Assembly: GCF_004362715.1 (NCBI RefSeq)
Contig: NZ_SNYC01000009.1
Coordinates: 146,293-210,292 of the forward strand
Length of the DNA: 64,000 nt
From: Pedobacter metabolipauper
GTDB taxonomy: Bacteria; Bacteroidota; Bacteroidia; Sphingobacteriales; Sphingobacteriaceae
Reading direction: 5' to 3'
Within the stretch, counting starts at the first letter, position 1, and every line of letters begins with the position of its first letter. This document shows, piece by piece, positions 16,991 through 24,247 of this stretch. The notes under the pieces were generated by a model. The model ran no database searches and was not told where the DNA came from. It saw nothing but the letters and a program-made list of their open reading frames with translations. Made by a program: the position numbers and the translations under genes.

Positions 16991-18904
16991 ATGGTATTAT
17001 TTAACGAGTTTTCTACCATTCCAAGCTTGCTTCGGAATGTGGTCAAGACTATTCATAAACCTGAAGAAACCTTTTTAATACATAAAAAAGATTCCGACTG
17101 GGAAGAGATCTCTTTCGGAGAAACCCTGGAACATGCGGATGCAGTTTCTGCGTTTTTTTTAAACCGTGGGATTGTAAAGGGCGACAGAATGGGTCTTATG
17201 ATCGAAAACTCTCCGGAATATGTGTATTACGATCAGGGAATTCAACAGATTGGTGCAATCAATGTATCCATCTACCCTACCCTGTCTGAGCATGAAGTAG
17301 AATATATCATAAACGATTCCGGGATTCGCGCGATATTGATTGGAAATACTTTTCTGTTTAAAAAAGTACTGAAGATTGCTGCCAACTGCAGAAATCTTCA
17401 GATGATCATTCCGGCTTTTGCTGGTTATGAAAAGGTCAGTATTCCTGAAGGACTTCAAATTGACATCATCAGTTTCGATGAGATCCTGGATACCAAAAAA
17501 GAACTTACTGAACAGCGCATCGCGGAAATCATACGGATCCGTGAATCATTACGTCCTTCAGATACCTCATCCCTTATCTATACTTCCGGAACTACCGGCA
17601 CCCCAAAAGGTGTGATGCTCTCTCACAGTAATTTTGTTGAAAATGTAAAAGTATGCCTGCAACAGATCCCGGTTATTGATGAGACTGAAACATTTCTATC
17701 TTTTTTACCCTTATCTCATGTTTTTGAGCGGACCGCTACCTACCACGTATGTTGTGCACAAGGATGTAAGATCGCGTATGCACAAAGTTTAGAACTTCTG
17801 GCTAAGAATATGGCTGAAATTAAACCAACGGTAATGAGCTGTGTACCGCGTTTATTGGAAAGGATCCACGACAAAGCGATAAAAAGCGGTACAGCAGATG
17901 GCGGCATGAAAGCCAAAATATTTTTGTGGGCCCTGGAGACCGGTCAGGATTACAGAAGAAAAAAAGAAGCCGGTAACAGTCCGGGGTTATTGTTATCTGT
18001 TAAAAAAGCGTTGGCCGAAAAACTTGTCTTTAGCAAGATCAAGGAAAAGACCGGTGGCCGGTTAAAGTTCATGATCTCAGGTGGTGCCGCCCTTCCCAAA
18101 AATGTTGGTGAGTTTTTCGGTAACCTGGGTATCAAGATTTTGGAAGGTTTTGGTTTAACAGAAACCTCACCGGTTATGTCGGTAACTGAATACCACAGGC
18201 AGGTGTATGGTACGGTTGGACGGGTTATACCAGGCATTGAGATTGGTATACAGGATATTGAGACAAAAGAAATGATCAACATCCAAACCCATGAATCGTT
18301 TGATGAGGATTTTGAATGTGCAGAAGGTGAGATCATTGTCCGCGGACATTGTGTGATGCAGGGTTATTTTAACAAACCTGCTGAGACTGCTGAGGCCATT
18401 GATAAAGACAACTGGTTCCATACCGGTGATATTGGCCGCTTTTACAAGGGAAACCTTCAAATTACAGATCGTCTGAAGAATATGATCGTAAATGCCTATG
18501 GCAAAAATGTGTATCCTACACCTGTAGAGAATATTTACTTAAAAAGCCTTAAAATAGAGTCCTTGTTCTTAATTGGTGATAAGAGAGAATACCTGACTGC
18601 TATTGTGATTCCGAACAGGGAGAGTATGCAGGAGGCGTTCAACTTACCGGAATCCTTTTTCCTGAATCCTGAACTGTTCATCTCCGAAAAGGAGATCATT
18701 GACTGGATTGGAAAAGACATTAAAAAGTATTCTGCTGAACTGGCCAAGTTTGAGCGCATCAAGAACTTCAAAATAAAACGCAATCCGTTTAGTATGGAAG
18801 AGGGCGAAATTACGCCAACCTTAAAGGCTAAGAGAAAGGTTATTGAACGTAAATATGCAGAATCCATCAATGAAATGTATATGGAATCTGTTGAAGCAGA
18901 TTAG
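16991..18904 (+). CDS. Long-chain acyl-CoA synthetase (AMP-forming)
   Basis: A protein of 637 residues of the AMP-binding superfamily. The phosphate-binding loop is SSLIYTSGTTGTPKGVMLSH (about residues 192-211). Next come the gate motif FLPLSHVFERT, the adenine motif ILEGFGLTETSPV, the ribose-binding Asp in WFHTGDIGRF, and the hinge/C-terminal motif TDRLKNMIVNAYGKNVYP. It lacks a signal peptide. The sequence fits the FadD15-like long-chain fatty acid:CoA ligases used for fatty acid uptake or lipid remodelling. It is a single gene after the isc terminator. Chain-length preference cannot be read from sequence. Confidence 0.92.
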   Translation: MVLFNEFSTIPSLLRNVVKTIHKPEETFLIHKKDSDWEEISFGETLEHADAVSAFFLNRGIVKGDRMGLMIENSPEYVYYDQGIQQIGAINVSIYPTLSEHEVEYIINDSGIRAILIGNTFLFKKVLKIAANCRNLQMIIPAFAGYEKVSIPEGLQIDIISFDEILDTKKELTEQRIAEIIRIRESLRPSDTSSLIYTSGTTGTPKGVMLSHSNFVENVKVCLQQIPVIDETETFLSFLPLSHVFERTATYHVCCAQGCKIAYAQSLELLAKNMAEIKPTVMSCVPRLLERIHDKAIKSGTADGGMKAKIFLWALETGQDYRRKKEAGNSPGLLLSVKKALAEKLVFSKIKEKTGGRLKFMISGGAALPKNVGEFFGNLGIKILEGFGLTETSPVMSVTEYHRQVYGTVGRVIPGIEIGIQDIETKEMINIQTHESFDEDFECAEGEIIVRGHCVMQGYFNKPAETAEAIDKDNWFHTGDIGRFYKGNLQITDRLKNMIVNAYGKNVYPTPVENIYLKSLKIESLFLIGDKREYLTAIVIPNRESMQEAFNLPESFFLNPELFISEKEIIDWIGKDIKKYSAELAKFERIKNFKIKRNPFSMEEGEITPTLKAKRKVIERKYAESINEMYMESVEAD

Positions 18905-18974
18905 CGCATTTGAACCTGCTTCTAATTAATGGTTATTATTCCAATTTAATACGGACAAAAATGCGGTAAATACC

Positions 18975-18982
18975 TATTTTTG
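18975..18982 (+). promoter_or_regulatory. Promoter -7 box of lysS
   Basis: TATTTTTG matches TAnnTTTG and lies 52 nt before the lysS ATG. No TTG at the usual -33 distance was found. Confidence 0.45.
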
Positions 18983-19034
18983 CGGAACAAAAAAATAAAC
19001 AGCATTATACGGCTATGCCGGATATTATAGATAT

Positions 19035-20756
19035 ATGAGTACAGGACTATCAGAACAAGAAGTATTACGTCGCAATTCACTAAACCAACTGCGTGAATTG
19101 GGTATAAACCCATACCCTGCTGAAGAATTTGAGATCAATGCCAATGCGGCAGATATTTCGGCCAATTACGAGCGGGATAAAACAGCTTACAAGAACATCA
19201 GCATTGCCGGAAGGATCATGACCCGCCGGATTATGGGCAGCGCCTCTTTTATGGAACTGCAGGATTCTACAGGCAGAATACAAGTTTACCTGAAGCGGGA
19301 TGACATTTGTCCGGATGAGGACAAGACACTTTACAATACGGTATTTAAAAAATTGCTTGATCTTGGTGATTTCATCGGGATCAAGGGATATGTGTTCACC
19401 ACACAAACCGGTGAGATCTCCATACACGTTACAGAGTTCAAGCTGCTTTCTAAATCCTTAAAACCTTTACCTGTTGTAAAACGCGATGAAGAAGGAAATA
19501 TATACGATGGTTTTACTGATCCTGAATTGCGTTACAGACAGCGTTACGTTGATTTAACCGTTAACCCTGATTTTAAGCAGATCTTCATGAACCGATCAAA
19601 AGTGATCAACACGATGAGAAGTTATTTTGATGATCAGGGCTGGATGGAAGTTGAAACCCCGATCCTGCAGCCGATTCATGGCGGCGCTGCTGCACGTCCT
19701 TTTGCTACGCATCACAATACCTTAGACATGCCGTTATACCTTCGTATAGCCAATGAGCTGTATTTGAAGAGGCTGATCGTTGCTGGCTTTGACGGCGTTT
19801 ACGAATTCGGCAAGATGTTCAGAAACGAAGGCATGGACCGTACGCACAACCCGGAATATACTTCCATGGAAATCTATGTAGCCTATAAGGATTACATCTG
19901 GATGATGGGTATGGTTGAAGAGTGCCTGGAAAAAATTGCGGTGGCCATTCATGGATCTGCTATTGTACCCGTTGGCAACCATCAAATTAATTTTGAAGGT
20001 CCTTACGAGAAATTAACCATGTATGAATCTATTGAGAAGTATACGGGTATTGATGTTTCCAACTTATCTGAGGATGAGCTGAAAGAGACCTGTAAAAGCC
20101 TGAATATTGAGATCGATGCAACCATGGGCCGTGGAAAACTTGTGGATGAAATATTTAGTGAGAAGGTAGAAGCAAACCTGATCCAGCCTACATACATTAC
20201 GGATTATCCGATAGAGATGACCCCGCTGGCCAAGAAACACCGGAGCAAAGAAGGGCTGGTAGAACGTTTCGAGTTATTTATAAATGGTAAAGAGATCGGC
20301 AATGCTTACTCTGAGCTGAATGACCCTATTGATCAGAGAGAACGCTTTGAAGACCAGCTGCACCTTGCTGCAAGAGGCGATGCTGAAGCCATGGCGATGG
20401 ATGATGATTTTATCCGGGCATTGGAATATGGAATGCCGCCAACTTCTGGATTAGGTTTTGGTATTGACCGGTTGGTGATGCTAATGACCAATCAATCTAC
20501 CATACAGGAAGTTCTTTTCTTCCCTCAGATGAGACCGGAGAAAAAAGCAAAGGTAACTACGGATGAAGATTTTGTAAATGCAGGTGTTGCTGCAGAGTGG
20601 GTACAGGTAATCCGTAAGATGGGAATCAATACCATTGAAGAGCTAAAAGCAGCCAATCCAAATAAGGTATTTAATGATCTGGGCGGAATGCGTAAGAAAC
20701 TTAAACTGGAATTAACAATGCCTTCAAAAGAGGATGTAGAAACCTGGTTTTCTTAA
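19035..20756 (+). CDS. lysS: Lysyl-tRNA synthetase, class II
   Basis: A protein of 573 residues: an N-terminal OB-fold anticodon-binding domain (about 55-150, with ISIAGRIMTRRIMGSASF), then the class II catalytic core. Motif 2 is FEFGKMFRNEGMDRTHNPE-like (seen as YEFGKMFRNEG), motif 3 is GLGFGIDRLVML, and the lysine-specific signature is NAYSELNDPIDQRERF. A C-terminal extension of about 70 residues (EDFVNAGVAAEWVQVIRKMG) goes beyond the usual core and resembles a helix-hairpin segment seen in Bacteroidota LysS. It charges tRNA-Lys. A terminator follows. Confidence 0.97.
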   Translation: MSTGLSEQEVLRRNSLNQLRELGINPYPAEEFEINANAADISANYERDKTAYKNISIAGRIMTRRIMGSASFMELQDSTGRIQVYLKRDDICPDEDKTLYNTVFKKLLDLGDFIGIKGYVFTTQTGEISIHVTEFKLLSKSLKPLPVVKRDEEGNIYDGFTDPELRYRQRYVDLTVNPDFKQIFMNRSKVINTMRSYFDDQGWMEVETPILQPIHGGAAARPFATHHNTLDMPLYLRIANELYLKRLIVAGFDGVYEFGKMFRNEGMDRTHNPEYTSMEIYVAYKDYIWMMGMVEECLEKIAVAIHGSAIVPVGNHQINFEGPYEKLTMYESIEKYTGIDVSNLSEDELKETCKSLNIEIDATMGRGKLVDEIFSEKVEANLIQPTYITDYPIEMTPLAKKHRSKEGLVERFELFINGKEIGNAYSELNDPIDQRERFEDQLHLAARGDAEAMAMDDDFIRALEYGMPPTSGLGFGIDRLVMLMTNQSTIQEVLFFPQMRPEKKAKVTTDEDFVNAGVAAEWVQVIRKMGINTIEELKAANPNKVFNDLGGMRKKLKLELTMPSKEDVETWFS

Positions 20757-20776
20757 CAGATAAATAACAATAACTT

Positions 20777-20813
20777 AAAGGCCTGCTGCATAAAATGTTA
20801 GCGGGCCTTTTTA
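20777..20813 (+). terminator. Rho-independent terminator after lysS
   Basis: The stem AAAGGCCTGCT / AGCGGGCCTTT has one G-T pair and a loop of about 12 bases, then more T. Confidence 0.85.
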
Positions 20814-20914
20814 TATTTATACCTACAAAACGTTGTGTTTTTTCGGCTTTTGAATTTAATCTGAAAACCCGGATAAGTGCCCGTTACCATTTAACAATAT
20901 TAAAATTGAATCAC

Positions 20915-21127
20915 ATGAATAGCTCATTAGAAATAACTGAAAACGAATACTGTATTAAATTAAGCAAGGAATCATTTGATCTTACTCTAATCAGACAACT
21001 GATTACCAGGATCCAGTCAGAACAATTGTTCTTCAGCAAAAAGAAAGCTTACCTGGAAGATGACATCATCAGCAGGTCTTCAGCTTACGAACCGAATGAA
21101 AACTTTGACCGTTTAAGCGAGAAATAA
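20915..21127 (+). CDS. Small protein of unknown function
   Basis: A protein of 70 residues starting MNSSLEITENEYCIKL and ending NENFDRLSEK. It has no signal peptide, membrane helix or recognised motif; the middle is helical and charged (LIRQLITRIQSEQLFFSKKKAYLE). A longer reading from 20795 would begin inside the lysS terminator and is rejected. A bidirectional terminator follows at once. The size would fit an antitoxin, but no toxin gene is adjacent, so the function is unknown. Confidence 0.65.
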   Translation: MNSSLEITENEYCIKLSKESFDLTLIRQLITRIQSEQLFFSKKKAYLEDDIISRSSAYEPNENFDRLSEK

Positions 21128-21129
21128 AA

Positions 21130-21153
21130 AAAGCCACATTTTCATGTGGCTTT
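21130..21153. terminator. Bidirectional terminator
   Basis: A 10-bp perfect stem AAAGCCACAT / ATGTGGCTTT with a TTTC loop. It is preceded by an A-run and lies between two convergent genes. Confidence 0.85.
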
Positions 21154-21163
21154 GAGCTTTTGA

Positions 21164-21703
21164 TTATCTATATCTGACCTGCTGTTGCCTGTCCATCATT
21201 CCGAGTTGATCTTTCATCTGTTTGATCTGATCGGCAAGTAATTTATTCTTATCTGCCTTCTTTGCTTCTGTAAGATACATCTGCGCCTCTCTTTTATTCC
21301 GCTTTGACATTGCTATACCTGCTAAGCTGAGCTTGGCCAGGGCAATGTTATGATCCATATGCATACCCAATGACAGTGCTTTCTTAAAATACTTTTCCGA
21401 TTGCATGGGTGCGCGTCTGGATTCGATCAGTCCGATCAGCAATTGATAGTAACCATGCTGAACCCGGATCAGTTGTTTTTCATAATTCGTGATGCGCTTT
21501 AAAAAGACCTCAGCTTTAGGCATATTATCTTTTCTCAAAAACCATTGGGCAAGTAACATGTTTTCATTAAAGAAATAGGTAACAAAGATTAAGATGCTGA
21601 TGAATACGCCTAAAATACCCCATCCCCAGAAACTGAAGACCATAAGGGCAATTGAAGCTCCCAACACGACAAAACCTATAATAAGACGAATTATGTTTGA
21701 CAT
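21164..21703 (-). CDS. Membrane protein with TPR-like cytoplasmic domain
   Basis: A protein of 179 residues. Two closely spaced transmembrane helices lie at the N-terminus (IIRLIIGFVVLGASIALMVF and WGILGVFISILIFVTYFF). They are followed by a helical region with TPR-like periodicity (PKAEVFLKRITNYEKQ, QSEKYFKKALSLGMHMDHN, KREAQMYLTEAKKADKN) and a polar Gln/Arg tail. It is a single gene, divergent from the thioredoxin-like gene. TPR proteins of this type scaffold other proteins at the membrane; no specific partner is visible. Confidence 0.75.
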   Translation of the reverse strand: MSNIIRLIIGFVVLGASIALMVFSFWGWGILGVFISILIFVTYFFNENMLLAQWFLRKDNMPKAEVFLKRITNYEKQLIRVQHGYYQLLIGLIESRRAPMQSEKYFKKALSLGMHMDHNIALAKLSLAGIAMSKRNKREAQMYLTEAKKADKNKLLADQIKQMKDQLGMMDRQQQVRYR

Positions 21704-21794
21704 ATTCTTTTATAATTTTTTTTTGCAAATATCGTGTTTAAATACCAAAAAGTAGATTTAAAATTATAATTTCAACAAAAAAAGAAATCATCAT

Positions 21795-22307
21795 ATGAGA
21801 ACAATAGGTACGGTTATCCTGGTATTCATTGCGATGCAGGTTAGTGCACAGAAAATCAATAAAACCATTGAAGATCCTACACGAAACAAGAAAGTTATGC
21901 TAAATATATGTACGCGCGAAGGCCTGGTTAGCTTTCCGGAAATGAAGGAAAGATACGATGTTGAATACCCGAATTACAAACCGGATTCTACGGTAATTCA
22001 GGAATTGAAACCTTTAGTGGTCGACAAAAAAATCACCATTGTTCTGGGTACCTGGTGCGGGGACAGCAAATTGCAGGTGCCTCATTTTTTTAAGGTCATG
22101 GATGAACTGGCTATTTCCGGGAAAGACGTTACGATCATTTGCGTAGATGGCCAAAAAAAGGCTGAGAATGGATTACTGGACAACTTAAACATTGAACGCG
22201 TTCCGACCATCATTTTCTATGAAGCGGGTAAAGAAAAAGGACGGATCATTGAAACACCTGCTGCTACCCTTGAAAAGGATATGCTATCTATTTTAACAAA
22301 AAAATAA
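21795..22307 (+). CDS. Exported thioredoxin-family protein
   Basis: A protein of 170 residues with an N-terminal signal peptide (IGTVILVFIAMQVSAQ, cleavage after SAQ). The thioredoxin-fold motif is VLGTWCGDSKLQVPHFF, a WCxxS site with only one active-site Cys. The cis-proline loop is IERVPTIIFYE. With a single Cys it cannot act as a standard dithiol oxidoreductase; a monothiol or chaperone-like role is possible. The ung gene starts two bases after its stop, so the two are co-transcribed by position, though no functional link is known. Confidence 0.85.
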   Translation: MRTIGTVILVFIAMQVSAQKINKTIEDPTRNKKVMLNICTREGLVSFPEMKERYDVEYPNYKPDSTVIQELKPLVVDKKITIVLGTWCGDSKLQVPHFFKVMDELAISGKDVTIICVDGQKKAENGLLDNLNIERVPTIIFYEAGKEKGRIIETPAATLEKDMLSILTKK

Positions 22308-22309
22308 CG

Positions 22310-22987
22310 ATGTCTGTTGCATTAGAAGAAAATTGGCTGAAGGCCCTGAACGGGGAATTTGACAAAGAATACATGAAAAACCTCAAGTCCTTTTTGCTGG
22401 AAGAAAAGCAGAAAGGATTTACGGTGTATCCAAAAGGATCTGACATTTTTAATGCGTTAAACCATACCCCTTTTAACCAGGTTAAGGTTGTAATCCTGGG
22501 TCAGGATCCTTACCACGGTATTGGGCAGGCGCATGGATTGTCCTTCTCTGTACAAAAAGGGATAGTCACCCCCCCATCGTTAAAGAACATTTATAAGGAA
22601 CTGGCTACCGACATTGAAGGGTTTGTCATCCCAAATCATGGTAATTTAACCAAATGGGCGGATGAAGGTGTTTTATTATTAAATGCTACCCTTACCGTAA
22701 GGGCGCATGAGGCAGGGTCTCACCAGGGTAAAGGATGGGAAATCTTTACGGATAAAATTATAACCGAGTTATCCGAACAGCGAAAAGGGATCGTATTTCT
22801 GTTATGGGGCAAATATGCCCAGAATAAATCGTCATTAATTGATCAAAGTAAACATACCGTCCTTACCGCAGCACACCCATCTCCATTTTCTGCCTATAAC
22901 GGATTTTTGGGATGCAGGCATTTTTCGAAAGCAAATGCAATATTAGATAAGGAAGGTATCAAGCCAATTGACTGGCAGATCGTTTAG
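22310..22987 (+). CDS. ung: Uracil-DNA glycosylase, family 1
   Basis: A protein of 225 residues with the family-1 motifs in order: the catalytic water-activating loop VVILGQDPYHGIGQAHGLSF, the uracil-binding LLLNATLTVRAHEAGSH (Asn contact) and the C-terminal HPSPFSAYNGFLGCRHF, with the catalytic His and the Leu intercalation loop. It removes uracil from DNA. The stop overlaps the convergent lrp-like stop by a few bases. Confidence 0.97.
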   Translation: MSVALEENWLKALNGEFDKEYMKNLKSFLLEEKQKGFTVYPKGSDIFNALNHTPFNQVKVVILGQDPYHGIGQAHGLSFSVQKGIVTPPSLKNIYKELATDIEGFVIPNHGNLTKWADEGVLLLNATLTVRAHEAGSHQGKGWEIFTDKIITELSEQRKGIVFLLWGKYAQNKSSLIDQSKHTVLTAAHPSPFSAYNGFLGCRHFSKANAILDKEGIKPIDWQIV

Positions 22988-23454
22988 TATTCCAATGGAA
23001 CGATAGGCTCTTTTTTGGTGGTTGACATGATCATCATGGTCTGGAAGGTTTTAACCACAGAGATCTTACTTATTTTGTCCATGATCAAACGTTCGTAGGC
23101 TTTGATATCATTCACATATACCTTAACCAGAAAATCTGCCTGTCCGGTAACGTGGTGACATTCCGTGATTTCTTTAATCTGGTTTACCTCATCTAAAAAG
23201 ATCTGGATGGTATTGTTTTTATGAAAATCCAATTGTACCTGGATAAAGGTTTTTATGCCAAGCCCAAGTTTCTCTTCATCAACCAGTGCATGATAACTTT
23301 TTATAAAGCCGGACATTTCTAATTTACGAACCCGCTCTAAGGTCGGTGCCGGTGATAATCCTATTTCCTGAGATAAAAGTAAATTGGTTATTCTACCGTT
23401 CTCCTGCAATAATTTCAGGATCTTAAAATCTGTTTTATCTAATTCTGCTGCCAT
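22984..23454 (-). CDS. Lrp/AsnC-family transcriptional regulator
   Basis: A protein of 156 residues. The N-terminal HTH is LDKTDFKILKLLQENGRITN followed by GLSPAPTLERVRKLEMSGFI. The C-terminal RAM ligand-binding domain (about 70-145) has HVTGQADFLVKVYV. The start is taken as the ATG at 23454 because a good promoter lies just upstream, with its -7 box at 23473-23480; the in-frame TTG at 23475 would fall inside that promoter. It is a feast/famine regulator that probably senses an amino acid. It is divergent from mntR and convergent with ung. Confidence 0.92.
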   Translation of the reverse strand: MAAELDKTDFKILKLLQENGRITNLLLSQEIGLSPAPTLERVRKLEMSGFIKSYHALVDEEKLGLGIKTFIQVQLDFHKNNTIQIFLDEVNQIKEITECHHVTGQADFLVKVYVNDIKAYERLIMDKISKISVVKTFQTMMIMSTTKKEPIVPLEY

Positions 23455-23472
23455 TTGTGTGTTAATATAGTC

Positions 23473-23505
23473 CAAATATAGTACAAAAAAGAGGCCTAAA
23501 CCAAA
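23473..23505 (-). promoter_or_regulatory. Promoter of the lrp-like gene
   Basis: On the minus strand, TTTG (23502-23505) and TATATTTG (23473-23480) are spaced by 21 bp, a near-ideal Bacteroidota promoter. It predicts a transcription start about 12 nt before the ATG at 23454. Confidence 0.75.
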
Positions 23506-23555
23506 TTTAATTCTAAAAGTATTCTAAAAATATAGAGTTTATTTCTTGTTATTTT

Positions 23556-23571
23556 TTTAGATTTGTCTAAA
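23556..23571 (+). promoter_or_regulatory. Palindrome over the mntR promoter (candidate MntR operator)
   Basis: TTTAGA-TTTG-TCTAAA is a perfect 6+4+6 inverted repeat. The -7 box TAGATTTG (23558-23565) lies inside it, 22 nt upstream of the mntR start codon. DtxR/MntR-family repressors bind palindromes of the TTTAG...CTAAA type, so Mn-dependent autorepression of mntR-mntH is a natural reading. Confidence 0.6.
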
Positions 23572-23592
23572 TTTAAAATTAGGTATACAAAA

Positions 23593-24246
23593 ATGCAGAG
23601 TTTTACTGAAGAGAACTATCTTAAAATAATCTATCATCTGTCTTTGAACAATGATCACGCTGTTCTGACCAATGCCATAGCAGAAAAGATGCAGACAAAA
23701 CCTGCTTCTGTAACAGATATGATAAAAAAACTGGCCGATAAAGAACTGGTTGATTACAAGAAATACCAGGGTGTTAAGTTGACTCCTAAAGGAAAACTAT
23801 CTGCGGTCAATATTGTTCGGAAGCATAGACTTTGGGAAGTTTTCCTGGTTGATAAGTTAAATTTTAAATGGGATGAGGTACATGACATTGCAGAAGAGCT
23901 TGAGCATATCAATTCTGCTGAACTTATTGAACGTTTAGACGAGTTTCTCTCTTTCCCTAAAAATGATCCCCATGGCGATCCCATTCCGGATAGAAATGGA
24001 AAGTTTGATCACATGGCCGTTGTAAAATTAAATAAGCTTAAGCCGGCAGACGCTGGTTTGATCATGGGTGTAAGTGAGCACTCTTCTCCGTTTTTAAAAC
24101 ACCTTGAAAAGCTTGGCCTTACCTTAGGTAAGCATATATCCATTATCGAGGTAACAGATTTTGACGGATCAATAGAGCTTTTATTAGAAGACAAGAAAAT
24201 TAGCGTAAGCCGGGAAGTGGCTAAACATATCCTTATTAAAATATAA
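23593..24246 (+). CDS. mntR: DtxR/MntR-family metal-dependent repressor
   Basis: A protein of 217 residues from the ATG at 23593; a TTG at 23563 would start inside the promoter palindrome. The N-terminal winged HTH is NAIAEKMQTKPASVTDMIKKLADKELVDY. The dimerisation/metal domain has RKHRLWEVFLVDKL, HDIAEELEHINSAELIERLDEFL and FPKNDPHGDPIP. A C-terminal FeoA-like SH3 domain (about 145-217) is present, which is the longer DtxR form. It is followed after one base by the Nramp transporter, so it most likely senses manganese and represses uptake. Iron sensing cannot be excluded. Confidence 0.9.
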   Translation: MQSFTEENYLKIIYHLSLNNDHAVLTNAIAEKMQTKPASVTDMIKKLADKELVDYKKYQGVKLTPKGKLSAVNIVRKHRLWEVFLVDKLNFKWDEVHDIAEELEHINSAELIERLDEFLSFPKNDPHGDPIPDRNGKFDHMAVVKLNKLKPADAGLIMGVSEHSSPFLKHLEKLGLTLGKHISIIEVTDFDGSIELLLEDKKISVSREVAKHILIKI

Positions 24247-24247
24247 A

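Noticed and set aside
20795..20914. A longer N-terminus for the 70-residue protein after lysS
   Set aside because: It would start inside the lysS terminator hairpin; the ATG at 20915 is the sensible start.
23563..23592. TTG at 23563 as the mntR start
   Set aside because: It lies inside the promoter palindrome and would add ten residues before the conserved DtxR N-terminus.
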